Source: Saccharomycopsis fibuligera x Saccharomycopsis cf. fibuligera (lineage: Eukaryota > Ascomycota > Saccharomycetes > Ascoideales > Saccharomycopsidaceae). Taken from it: DNA of 64,000 nucleotides. Of the stretch, positions 31,701 to 40,147 are shown piece by piece. Each line of letters starts with the position of its first letter. Within the stretch, counting starts at the first letter, position 1. The stretch lies in the NCBI GenBank assembly GCA_001936135.1, contig CP012819.1, positions 124,001-188,000 on the forward strand, written 5' to 3'. Position numbers and translations under genes: made by a program. The notes beneath the pieces are model-generated. The model saw nothing but the letters and a program-made list of their open reading frames with translations, was not told where the DNA came from and made no database searches.

Positions 31701-33054
31701 AATAGTTTTTTAACAAATCTATTGAAGTGTCGTCTTTTTTGGCAGATTTGTTGTCTTGCTTTTTACTTTCAATATTCAGTTCAACATCTGACAAATCAGT
31801 ATCTTCATCGGCAATAATAACATCTTCATCATGTCCAGATGACACGCCAGTAGAATTAGGACTGGAATGCTCTTGTTTTTGTTGCACCATTGGCTGAAAC
31901 TCGCCATTTCTAAAGCCAAACTCAGATAATAGGTCATCTTTCTTTATCTCAATTCTATTGTAGAGTACTGGCTCAAGATTATATTTCAAAGACAATTCTT
32001 GTGTCTTCATAGCAATATCCAACAATTCTTTCTTGTTCTTCTTGTCTTTTATGGTATTAGACCCCATCTTGGATTCCAAATCACGAAGAATACGATCTTC
32101 CTCCTCCATGTCCTGAAGAAGACGTTGTTCTCTTTTGGATCTTATGGCTTCGTCTTTCGCATTATCTTCTTTATTAGTATCCAGTGCCATTTCTTCGCCT
32201 TCGTCTTCTTCGCTGACAAAGAGAGCGTTGCCAGTTGATATCTTTGTCGGAGATTGTGATGCTTGTTGAATAATATCAGCATCTTTTGGCGTGGCGTCAT
32301 TCACACTGGAAGTGTCAGAAGCTCTTTGAGATGGTATTTTTTGAGTGTTATCGGTATTAGAGCTAGCAGTAAGATTAGTATGAACATGATTGGTATTATT
32401 GCATCCTTGAGAGATCACTTGAGTAGGCGTACTTTTTGCTGTTGATATCAGCAAGCGAGCTTCAGCGACAGGCAATTCTTTTTGCTCTTGAGATATCTGT
32501 GACTCCTGAATTTCTGGTTCTGATTCTTTTTGCGTTTGTGTCTTTTCAGTAGAAGAATCTTGTTTGTTTGTAGGAGGCTTGACCTTCTTGAGCATACTAC
32601 TGCCAAATTTGAATTGTGGAATCAGAAAAATCTTGAACTTTGCAGCGCTATCTTCTTTGGCATCATTTGTAGTTTCTGTTTCATTGGCGGCAATTTTGGC
32701 GTCACCAGACAACTCCAGAATTGTCTTGTTCACTATTGTGTTAAGTTTCTGCACACGGTTAGCTCGCTTTGCTAGTAACTTCTGAAATCTGTTGTGCCTT
32801 GAGATCATTTCGGTGTTTATATTCAAAGCAACTGAAGGATTTTGAACTTCTTTTGTGACACTTGATTCATTTTTATTATTTTCTTGAAGCGTTTGTTCTT
32901 GGCTATGGCTGCCTTTGGGCTCATTCTCCTGACTACTTTGAATATTGTGTTTGCTGCTATCATCATTTGGTGCTTCATCATCTGAAGCTAGAAGATGGTC
33001 CATGATTCCCATCAAGTTCTGTGACTGGGTCTGACTAGCAAGATCCAAATCCAT
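28732..33054 (-). CDS. MRC1: Mrc1/Claspin-type replication checkpoint mediator
   Basis: The 1440-residue acidic protein is rich in SQ/TQ sites, several in repeated contexts (ASQTQSQNL at the N-terminus, LDTQKL repeated near residues 750-770, IPTQPL). Mrc1 carries such Mec1 target sites. The C-terminal third contains the conserved Mrc1 region (DEWHGFGG, LIKLINNEDLASDQKMVEKL, DDEFDEELAKFHRLRYEKQK). Mrc1 travels with the replisome, couples helicase and polymerase epsilon, and relays Mec1 signals to Rad53. The S. cerevisiae protein has 1096 residues; extra length here comes from acidic and low-complexity insertions, including a GC-rich Ala/Gly/Ser segment near residues 1310-1360. MluI cell-cycle boxes in the promoter fit S-phase expression. 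Confidence 0.9.
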   Translation of the reverse strand: MDLDLASQTQSQNLMGIMDHLLASDDEAPNDDSSKHNIQSSQENEPKGSHSQEQTLQENNKNESSVTKEVQNPSVALNINTEMISRHNRFQKLLAKRANRVQKLNTIVNKTILELSGDAKIAANETETTNDAKEDSAAKFKIFLIPQFKFGSSMLKKVKPPTNKQDSSTEKTQTQKESEPEIQESQISQEQKELPVAEARLLISTAKSTPTQVISQGCNNTNHVHTNLTASSNTDNTQKIPSQRASDTSSVNDATPKDADIIQQASQSPTKISTGNALFVSEEDEGEEMALDTNKEDNAKDEAIRSKREQRLLQDMEEEDRILRDLESKMGSNTIKDKKNKKELLDIAMKTQELSLKYNLEPVLYNRIEIKKDDLLSEFGFRNGEFQPMVQQKQEHSSPNSTGVSSGHDEDVIIADEDTDLSDVELNIESKKQDNKSAKKDDTSIDLLKNYSTDPLFRYTQKLKQDANSKGEIVLDSDSDSEGSAKGSQNDGKDDDPRAGVSKAKLFEIKLMFARKSQQRKQKQVGKAAAAAEANDKSKKPANLSKEDMFKMFMLKHRDAVRKYKQEQEETITGGMFENDNDDDIFGDNKFGNGDNDDQISVQKLVEQEMAYKLRQAERLRAQKENGSDDGEDSDYVEESSNGESESEAEENDDSVKPISDNEGIDDKKAGMLEDKNVDVLASFDQDNDNVQEKTETQINYNKDIVTSDVEEEEDGQYISKAKHHYSKKNVLLDSDDEEDEADIKLKPTQLGLGMTGTDSSFQLDTQKLQPRNLDTQKLSSSAANCDDDGNDNDEAEINLLNSNGLTQKLNNIFGKNVNDLSQAYDASIKPTDKLNSLQIPTQPLSFATQNAHPNSSRSIIQKLRKLDDAVMGDDIDDGDALGLINDDDNTSFETSFLKPQIRPKRSFVPGFEFEDLLQPNTSVDKTPAGAETPVGATEADIETQVDVGDKDYVREEVEEKASKKTRRLQRMRVVEDDGNDDEDADDDADDESEEGEESEEEQMDPEEQERLRIEEARRQFALDREREIQKKKREQELEKAGVKEIFDQEAVESEDEWHGFGGKDRDDMDVANSEDEKMIDNITKVSRKDNEELIKLINNEDLASDQKMVEKLMNDIKNGRLGKRGSSYMDIDEDDEFDEELAKFHRLRYEKQKARLLQDQKVNELIKNKKTRAFFQTIAEETNTHKLKSVLGENLDYASEEEGSPDADQKRPQQLEQQLEQQQQPKHGAPDRQQNGEAAAGSQGQPATKKRKVKLDEEYIRKTLSFLDSEDESERPYMEQNGAGNSSDVECDMHELKQRSIFNKGFAGGSAGGSAASSAASSAASSVGGSRSNSAAGKTPALAGDQEGGPAGDSDGSGMSIIESNSILRKPSSMNSSIFDSYRSFKEKIRSEISEGRASEVIVAKGYKAVNANSASITYLHNRSVVGKKRTLGVGQRRR
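29083..29142 (+). repeat. 12-bp GC-rich tandem repeats within MRC1
   Basis: About three copies of CTGCTGGCCGCG followed by two of CTGCCGCCCGCG encode the Ala/Gly/Ser-rich insert (GGSAGGSAASSAASSAAS) on the minus strand. Likely to be length-variable. Confidence 0.85.
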
Positions 33055-33558
33055 GATTGTTTGTATATATAGTGGAAGATTCGTAATATGTTTAGTTAAA
33101 CAGTAGGAAAAAATGACTATGAATCTTTCAATCTATATATAAAGAAAATATAGGAAGAAAAAACAAAGTAAGAAACTAGAAAGAAACACGCCAGTTGAAT
33201 GATGATGCAGATTTTGTAAATTTAGAATCTGACGCGTAATACAACTATAAAAATGAACGCGCGTCTGATAAACTAAAAAATTAAACGCATAAAAAAAGAC
33301 GCCAAAAAAAAGCATTTCAAAATAAACGCGCAAATCATAACATTCCACATTTATGGGAATAATTATGCATAAATTTGCATTGCTCATCGGAGATTTTTTT
33401 CCGCACTTTGAGGAGAAAAAAAGATGATAATGAGCCAGGCATCGATCGAATGAGTTCGTTCAGCATAAACACCATGGATGGTTTCGATACATTACCATGA
33501 CCTTTAAAAGGTCTTCTAACTAATTGCGAGAGACCAAAACTTTAGAAATTAAGTCATC
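33055..33558. promoter_or_regulatory. Divergent MRC1 promoter with MCB elements
   Basis: An exact MluI cell-cycle box ACGCGT lies at 33232-33237, an overlapping pair ACGCGCGT at 33257-33264, and a further ACGCG core at 33326-33330. These are MBF sites, 180-275 bp upstream of the MRC1 ATG, and fit G1/S expression known for yeast MRC1. The divergent gene at 33559 could share them. Confidence 0.7.
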
Positions 33559-35034
33559 ATGCTGTACAAGAAGCAAAAATTTCAAGAAGAAGAAGAAGAA
33601 GAAGAAGAAGTGGACGACTTAATCTCAATCCATGAACCGTTATTCTTCAAAAACACCCGTTCTTTGGCCAGCAGCCGTAACAAAAAGCTTTTCAAAACGA
33701 ATAATAGCAAACAGAAGAGGAAACTTCAATCACAACAAGAAGACGATGAATTCAAGCCAGTAGCTTTCAAGAGCTTTAAAGATAACAAATTTGATTTTGA
33801 GTCATTCCGTAAGGATTACATTCTAAAAGAATTGGATTTGGATGACGCCGAAGAAGGGGATGATAATGTTCATGATAAATTTGAAAATATGGAAACTAGT
33901 CCTGGCATCAGCGTGAAAAATTCTAAAAAGAAGCGCTATGAAAACTCCAAGATACGAAAGTTGGCAGAATTGGAAAGCGACGACGAAGAACAGCAACAAC
34001 AACAACAAAAAGGCATCACAGGAACAGACTTGAAGTTAATAAAGAAGCCCCGGGGCACTAGACAGAAACAGTTGTACAAGCAACGCTCAAATATTGGTAA
34101 CCACAAAAACAAAACCACAAACAATGTCGAGGTTAGCGAGGTGGATACTGCTATTGGCAACATCATGACTGAGCCAGATTCGCAGTTGAGTGCTGAAGAA
34201 GCTCAACTTGCGCTTGTTTCCGGTACTCTGCCCTATTTAATTAGTAAGAACCATAACGGTGCAAACCACAGCGACCCACAGAAACATCAGCGGTACATTA
34301 ATTATCTTCACCAAGTGGTCCAGGGTCTTGTCAGTAATGACCCAACTGTCTCAGCTGGTTCAAATGGTTCAAATGGTTCAAATGGTCCAAATGGTCCAAA
34401 TGGTTCAAATGGTTCAAATGGTTCAAATGGTTCAAATGGTTCAAATGGTTCAAATGGTTCAAATGGTCCAAATGGTTCAAATGGTCCAAATGGTTCAAAT
34501 GACTCAACTTCAGCGGTAGATTCCGCGGAAATGGCAGAGCAGAGCGAGTTTCGCCGCAGCGCACGTCTAGTTGCCGCGGCAGGCCACCGCTTTCGCTCTC
34601 GCTTCGCAAAAGCGTCAACAGTAACACCGCTATCGCTGTCGCTGCCCGCACACAATAGCATTGGTTCTAGCGATGCTCTTATTTCCAATCCACTTGACGG
34701 AAACCCTGATGATTCTGTTGCAGCTGCAAGCGAACAGCCACCGGCCCGTTATCTACTTTCCAATCCATCCGCGGATAGAATAATTGGTAATCCGTCAGCC
34801 CAACTGTCAACCCAACCGCACGGTATTTCCGGTTCTATCCCGATTTCCGCTTTCACTCCGATTTCCGCGACCACCTTCACCACCAAAACCGCAAGTGCGC
34901 GTACCGCACCCGCGGCCGTTGCCGCCTTTGACAGAACCGTTGTCCTTTCAGCTACGGCAAATCCGCCACGACGCATATCTGCCATCACGGTGGCCCCTAT
35001 CATCCGTCGCCGGTTGGGTTTGACAGATCCGTGA
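33559..35034 (+). CDS. Unrecognised charged protein with an (SNG)n repeat
   Basis: The 491-residue frame starts with an ATG and a GAA-repeat-encoded Glu run (residues 9-17). The N-terminal half is strongly charged, with basic clusters (NSKQKRKLQ, SKKKRYENSK) that could be nuclear localisation signals and a more ordered piece KPVAFKSFKDNKFDFESF. A Gln run follows at about 144-149. About 15 tripeptide repeats SNG/PNG occupy residues 267-314. The last 175 residues are Ala/Ser/Pro-rich, encoded by GC-rich DNA, and look disordered. I recognise no family. It may be a nuclear protein whose conserved part is the first 260 residues, and it shares a promoter region with MRC1. Confidence 0.65.
   Translation: MLYKKQKFQEEEEEEEEVDDLISIHEPLFFKNTRSLASSRNKKLFKTNNSKQKRKLQSQQEDDEFKPVAFKSFKDNKFDFESFRKDYILKELDLDDAEEGDDNVHDKFENMETSPGISVKNSKKKRYENSKIRKLAELESDDEEQQQQQQKGITGTDLKLIKKPRGTRQKQLYKQRSNIGNHKNKTTNNVEVSEVDTAIGNIMTEPDSQLSAEEAQLALVSGTLPYLISKNHNGANHSDPQKHQRYINYLHQVVQGLVSNDPTVSAGSNGSNGSNGPNGPNGSNGSNGSNGSNGSNGSNGSNGPNGSNGPNGSNDSTSAVDSAEMAEQSEFRRSARLVAAAGHRFRSRFAKASTVTPLSLSLPAHNSIGSSDALISNPLDGNPDDSVAAASEQPPARYLLSNPSADRIIGNPSAQLSTQPHGISGSIPISAFTPISATTFTTKTASARTAPAAVAAFDRTVVLSATANPPRRISAITVAPIIRRRLGLTDP
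34357..34500 (+). repeat. Coding 9-bp minisatellite GGTTCAAAT, about 16 units
   Basis: Sixteen near-perfect units of GGTTCAAAT (some GGTCCAAAT) encode the SNG/PNG tripeptide array. The unit length keeps the frame, so copy number can change without disrupting the gene. Confidence 0.95.
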
Positions 35035-35208
35035 TGCGGACATATACGGTACGGTTTACCGCATATAAAATACAGCGCGCCGCACACCGCACACCGCACA
35101 TCGCACAACTTCTCAAGACAACCGTACCGCGTTTCATTATTTTAGCTTCCACAATATAATGTGACGGGATCATATCCGGCGTTCATATTCTGTTTGTAGG
35201 CATGAGCA

Positions 35209-35256
35209 GATATCCCAAATATCCCAGGTATCCCAGATATCCCAGATATCCCAGAT
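35209..35256 (+). repeat. ATATCCCAG tandem repeat, about 5 units
   Basis: Imperfect 9- to 10-bp units of the type ATATCCCAG occur in a row. Confidence 0.85.
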
Positions 35257-35924
35257 GTCCTGTTTTCCTTCCATGTGGAATGTTACTCAAGTATGATATT
35301 AAATAATAGCATGATAGAAAAAAGTGATCGTGCAACAGTTGGCAATCTGTAATTGAGCCAATACTCATGAGAGTGGGAAGTATATATTCAGACGGGTGAG
35401 ATTCAGCCTGGTTGTGCATTTTTCACTCATTCATTTCAACCGTTCGCTAATTATCAGCTAATTATTTCCATTTTATGTTTTCTTAATTTTTTTTTCCTGC
35501 CTGCGCCGTCAGCGCTGCTTGTGCAGAAGAAAAACTAATTATGTCATAGGGCGCTTGGGTATTTCTTTATTTTACTTTTTTCTTGTTTTTTCCCCAGGTT
35601 AGCTAATTATCTATAAATATCCACTGCCCGTCATTGCTCGCTGGCAACGTTAAAGCTTGTACTTTTCCATGCCGCTCTTTTTGTTTCGCTTGCTTCGCGT
35701 GCTTTGCCTTCTAATATTTATTTTATTTGTGGAATATACTATTTCTGAGCTGCCGGATCTTTCAACCCATCAATGGAGCTATCCTATGCGTGGACCAGCT
35801 GTCAAATAGCGTACTATATCCAACCATAGCATATCTATAGACATACAAGTAGCTTTATCGAAAAAAACCCAAAAGGAAACTCAAAAACACAACGCACAGT
35901 CGCTTAAAAATAAACCACAAGTTT

Positions 35925-35928
<4 letters not shown>

Positions 35929-35992
<64 letters not shown>
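35929..35992 (+). repeat. (CA)n microsatellite, about 32 units
   Basis: A perfect dinucleotide run 80 bp before the F-box gene ATG, probably in its leader or core promoter. Confidence 0.97.
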
Positions 35993-35994
<2 letters not shown>

Positions 35995-36072
35995 TACGAC
36001 TCAAAACTCAAAAGTTAGAGCTCAAAGGACACACAGCACAAATATTGCATAGATATAACCAAAGCCTCACAT

Positions 36073-37398
36073 ATGGCAGTGTTTAGCACCTTTCCTCATG
36101 ACGTGCTAGTGAAAATATTCAGGCTTCTTGACCTCAAACACTTGCACGACTGTCTAGTGGTGTGCTCCTCAGTTCCCAGCAGCAGCAGCAACAGCAGCGA
36201 GCATGTCTCTGCCAACTATACTACGCCCAACAGCGCAGAAATAGAACTAGAAACAAAGTCCGAAACAGGAACAACCATCTGCCCACTAACAGCAAATTGC
36301 ATCACAGCGCCAAAAAATAGTAATAGTGCTAACAGCAGCTTCACCATACTCCATGCGATAAACAGTGTGCTATATGAAAAAGTCACTTTAGTTGCCACTT
36401 ACAATATCGACGAGAATGCCAGGTGGGCTGATGAATGCTTGGAGTGTGACTCTTACAACATCAACGGCATTGTATTCAAAAACATGATCTCCAACAAGAG
36501 GAAAATTTACGGAATGATCCGGTTAGACGAGATTTGCAAGCTTAAAGGCTACGAGTCCTATATCAAGCACTTGAGTGTGTCATGCATAGATTTTTCCAGT
36601 CTTTTCCTCTTTGGTAAGACCCATACAGTAGAGAGCTGTTTACGACATTTCCAGTACCTCAAGGGCAACCTAATGGAACTCAATCCATCCGCAACGTTTC
36701 CTGGAAACAGGCACAACCACAAGAACAATACCAGCAACAGCAGAAGCAGCAGCAGCAGCAGCAGTAGCAGTAGCTTTCAGAGCTTCAACAAGGCCTGCTG
36801 GAGTCAAATCGACAGTCAAGTAAATAAGACAGAGTCGTCAGTAGACCCGCTTGAGACGCCCCGCCTTGCTACAGGCGCTCCTCTCCGCAGCTATATCACT
36901 ACATCCACTGACAATCACGAACTAATCAGTGCGTATCCCTGTCCGCCTCCATGCAACACGCCAACAAATACTGATACTGACAGTGATACTGACAACGATA
37001 CTACTAATTATGATACCACTGCCGCCACTACCACCACTAAATATCATGAAACTAATATAAACCAGGCTCATAACGGCCACCATATTGGCCCCACCGACAT
37101 CATGCTGGAGCTCCGCAACTTGCTTGTGTCACTTACGCAGCTCTCGTCAATCGAGATACTCTGCCCCTGCTTGCTTGCGGTGGTGAAGAGTGTGATGATC
37201 ACCAAGAGGGTTGTCCGCGAGCATCGCAACAGCGTTAGGCCAGCAGTGACCATGTTCCTCTCGGATGGCCTTGCCGGTGTCAATATAGGCGACAGTGCCA
37301 ATACCTCCAACGCTGCCACGCCCACACTGACGCCCATGCCTACTCCTACCCCTTCTGCCTCAAGCGCTAGCGCCTCCAGCGCCGGCACTATACTATAG
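36073..37398 (+). CDS. F-box-type protein with low-complexity inserts
   Basis: The 441-residue product opens with an F-box-like sequence (FPHDVLVKIFRLLDLKHLHDCLVVCSS, residues 7-33; positions matter more than the full string), matching the LPxELLxxI..L pattern that binds Skp1. The box is interrupted by about 60 residues of Ser/Asn/Thr-rich sequence before its probable continuation ILHAINSVLYEKVTL. A later YIKHLSVSC segment corresponds to YIKSLVIYC in the F-box/LRR protein encoded at 43724, and the pre-LRR regions of the two line up in order. Clear leucine-rich repeats are absent. Further poly-Ser and Thr/Asp tracts occupy about residues 215-235 and 295-325. An SCF adaptor role is inferred. 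The substrate is unknown. Confidence 0.65.
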   Translation: MAVFSTFPHDVLVKIFRLLDLKHLHDCLVVCSSVPSSSSNSSEHVSANYTTPNSAEIELETKSETGTTICPLTANCITAPKNSNSANSSFTILHAINSVLYEKVTLVATYNIDENARWADECLECDSYNINGIVFKNMISNKRKIYGMIRLDEICKLKGYESYIKHLSVSCIDFSSLFLFGKTHTVESCLRHFQYLKGNLMELNPSATFPGNRHNHKNNTSNSRSSSSSSSSSSFQSFNKACWSQIDSQVNKTESSVDPLETPRLATGAPLRSYITTSTDNHELISAYPCPPPCNTPTNTDTDSDTDNDTTNYDTTAATTTTKYHETNINQAHNGHHIGPTDIMLELRNLLVSLTQLSSIEILCPCLLAVVKSVMITKRVVREHRNSVRPAVTMFLSDGLAGVNIGDSANTSNAATPTLTPMPTPTPSASSASASSAGTIL

Positions 37399-38221
37399 CT
37401 ATCTAGACTTGTCTTGATTTCTCAATGTACTATATGCCCCTAGCTTACCTAATCCACGTTTCATTTGCTTCGGCTTTAGCTCTCGCTTGCTGCGTAAGCA
37501 TGTTTTTTATATTATTTTGTCAGTTTTTTTCCGGCAGTTGTGCGCCGCAGCTAGTGTTGTTTAACCTTACGCTATTCCGCTACAATATTGCGTTGTAGCT
37601 GTTGTTCAAAGTAGACTATTATAACTGTGACTTAGACAGAATTCTTGGCGTCGGCGACGGTGGCAGTTTCGCCGAAGGGCAGGCCGGCGCTACACCTGCT
37701 CCGACATCTGCTAGTGTGTGCGGTAGGGCATATAGCAACAACTTCCTGTTTCCTTTTTCCCTCTTGCCCAAAGTGGCAATCGCATACACAGTAGTGGCCA
37801 GGCTCAAGTGAACTCAGACTATCAAAACCGTTTGCTCATCTTCAGCAGCACCAATTCATCCCCCCCAACGACTATCCAATTATCCTCTTTGCTCAATAAA
37901 CGCCTTTTCCAAATACTTTCTACCCCTTGGTTAACCTCCTCACGGTCACAGTTTCTTTTAAGTGCCGGTGCATGGTCTCAGTGTGGAGCCCTGCCGATAT
38001 TAACTTTTTGGGTCGGCGATCGCTAATCCTCACCGAGAAGCCCTGCAGCTGTCCTAAGTTGCAATATAAAGAGTGCTGCAATCGCACTAACAGCCAAAAA
38101 AAAATTTTCTTTTACTCATTCTATTGAGATATTACCGTTATTTTTGTCTCAGCGGATTCCTCATCTTTATCCTCTTCTTTTCAACAGCCCCAAAAAGCAT
38201 TTTTTGGAACCACGTTAGACG
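37399..38221. other. Upstream region of the DHA1 transporter
   Basis: About 820 bp with moderately GC-rich patches (37650-37700). ORFs are short and unconvincing. It holds the F-box gene terminator and the transporter promoter. Confidence 0.5.
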
Positions 38222-40048
38222 ATGAGCCATAACGACGACAAAAGTTCTCTGAGCACTACCAGTGACGAGAATCAGGCACAAGACTACACTGCCAAGCATA
38301 TCCATGAAAGTGAGTCCAGCGGTCCGGTGCAAAAATTGTATAACACAATCAGCGCATCTTCCCATAGCTTGAGAAGAAAATCAACCGCCACCTCAAACAT
38401 TCAAATTGAAGGCAATGAAGCCATTAGCAGAATTGTTACTAGATTGGAGTCTAACGCTGGACAGTTGGGCCCCTTAGAAGAACCAATCGACCACGAATCT
38501 GTTTACAATAGAAAAGCCACTCCTTTCGATAATGTCAATGAACAGGATCCGTACAAGTATGTTCTTGACGAAGAAACCGGTATTAGGTTGGTTGAATTTG
38601 TGAAAAACGACAAAGATGATCCAAGAAACTGGCCATCCTACAGAAAATGGCTTATTACTTTGATGCTCGGTCTTGTTTGTTTCGATGTCGCTTTTTGTTC
38701 CTCAGTTATTACTGGTGCCATGGGTGGCCCAGTTGAAACTTTTGGTGTTTCCATGGAAGTTTCTATTTTGGCTGTTACTTTGTTTGTTGTTGGTTTTGGT
38801 GTTGGTCCTATTGTTTTCTCTCCTGCCTCCGAAGAAGTTGGTCGTCAGTTAATTTATAACAGCACCTTGCTTTTAGGTGTTATCTTCATTATTCCTTGTG
38901 CTGTTGCTCCAAATATTGGTACTTTGCTCGTCTGTCGTTTGATTGACGGTATTGCCTTTTCTGCTCCAATGACTTTGATTGGTGGTTCTTTGTCTGATAT
39001 TTTCCTAGCCCATGAAAGAGGTGCTGCTATGGCTGTTTTCTCTGCTGCACCTTTTGCCGGTCCGATTGTTGGTCCGATTGTTGGTGGTTTCATTGGCGAT
39101 AATGTTGGTTGGAGATGGAATTACTGGGTCGCTTTGATTTTCAGTGGTGTTATTTACGTCCTTGTCGTACTTGTTATCCCGGAAACCCATCATCAAACCA
39201 TTTTGAAAAGAAGACGTAACAAATTGATCAAGCTTACTAACGACCCAACTTACAAGATTATTAAGGACTTGAAGCCAAGATCTTATAAGAAAATCGCTGT
39301 TGATACCGTTACCAGACCATTTATTTTGCTTACTGAAATTATTGTCCTTTTGGTTACCATTTACATGTCCGTCATTTATGGTTTGCTTTACATGTTTTTC
39401 TTTACCTTCCCAGTGGTTTTCAATGAAGGTAAAGGCTGGACCGATTCCATGACTGGTCTTATGTTCATTGGTGTTGGCATTGGTGTTGTTATTGCTACTG
39501 GTATTTCTCCATATGTCAACAAGGACTACAACAGACGTGCTGGCGAATACATTGCCCGTGGTGAAATCCCACCTCCAGAACTTAGATTGATTACTATGAT
39601 GGTCACCTGTTGGTTGCTTCCAATTGGTCTTTTCATCTTTGCATGGACCTCTTACTCTAAACTTATATGGGTTGGGCCTGCCGTTGCCGGTATTCCATGT
39701 GGTATTGGTTTCTTGCTTATTTACAACTCTGCGAACAACTACATTGTTGATTCTTATCAGCATTATGCTGCTTCTGCTCTTGCTGCTAAAACTTTGGTCA
39801 GATCTCTTCATGGTGCTACTTGTGTGCTTTACACTATCCAGATGTTGCACAGATTGGGCAACCAGTGGGGTATCACGTTATTGGCTTTTATTTCTTTGGC
39901 CTGTTGTGCTATCCCATACTTATTCTTCTTCTATGGTGCCACTATCAGAAAGAAGAGTAAGTACGCTTACAAACCAGATCGTGCAGAATTTTTCAAAAAC
40001 CGTGATCCAGCTCCAGCAAAAGCTGGTACTGATGAAGAAAAAAATTAG
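38222..40048 (+). CDS. DHA1-family MFS drug/polyamine transporter (Tpo1/Flu1-like)
   Basis: The 608-residue protein has a polar N-terminus of about 140 residues and twelve hydrophobic segments. Family signatures include DPRNWPSYRKW before segment 1, SPASEEVGRQLIY between segments 2 and 3, ICRL-like VCRLIDGIAFSAPMTLIGGS, GWRWNYW, and the end GATIRKKSKYAYKP, which resembles the C-terminus of yeast Tpo1 (IRKKSKYAY). It probably exports polyamines or drugs from the plasma membrane by proton antiport. It is distinct from the Tpo2/3-type gene at 25598, with which it shares family architecture only. Base composition is even and codon use strongly biased, suggesting high expression. The exact orthologue is not resolved. 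Confidence 0.85.
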   Translation: MSHNDDKSSLSTTSDENQAQDYTAKHIHESESSGPVQKLYNTISASSHSLRRKSTATSNIQIEGNEAISRIVTRLESNAGQLGPLEEPIDHESVYNRKATPFDNVNEQDPYKYVLDEETGIRLVEFVKNDKDDPRNWPSYRKWLITLMLGLVCFDVAFCSSVITGAMGGPVETFGVSMEVSILAVTLFVVGFGVGPIVFSPASEEVGRQLIYNSTLLLGVIFIIPCAVAPNIGTLLVCRLIDGIAFSAPMTLIGGSLSDIFLAHERGAAMAVFSAAPFAGPIVGPIVGGFIGDNVGWRWNYWVALIFSGVIYVLVVLVIPETHHQTILKRRRNKLIKLTNDPTYKIIKDLKPRSYKKIAVDTVTRPFILLTEIIVLLVTIYMSVIYGLLYMFFFTFPVVFNEGKGWTDSMTGLMFIGVGIGVVIATGISPYVNKDYNRRAGEYIARGEIPPPELRLITMMVTCWLLPIGLFIFAWTSYSKLIWVGPAVAGIPCGIGFLLIYNSANNYIVDSYQHYAASALAAKTLVRSLHGATCVLYTIQMLHRLGNQWGITLLAFISLACCAIPYLFFFYGATIRKKSKYAYKPDRAEFFKNRDPAPAKAGTDEEKN

Positions 40049-40108
40049 GTTTTTTAATATAAACCGATAAAATGTTATTTTTTTTTCACTGGAAAAGGTT
40101 GCATGAAT

Positions 40109-40147
<39 letters not shown>

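Larger units (their letters stand above)
35035..36072. other. Intergenic region with short tandem repeats
   Basis: About 1 kb upstream of the F-box gene. It holds ACCGCAC repeats (35082-35105), a 9-10-bp ATATCCCAG array (35209-35256), and a long CA microsatellite immediately before the F-box gene. No gene is visible. Confidence 0.6.

Noticed and set aside
39005-39850. 281-codon open frame antisense to the DHA1 transporter
   Set aside because: It lies wholly inside a well-supported gene. Its Asn/Ser/Thr/Lys-rich product is what strong codon bias yields on the opposite strand, and it matches no family.
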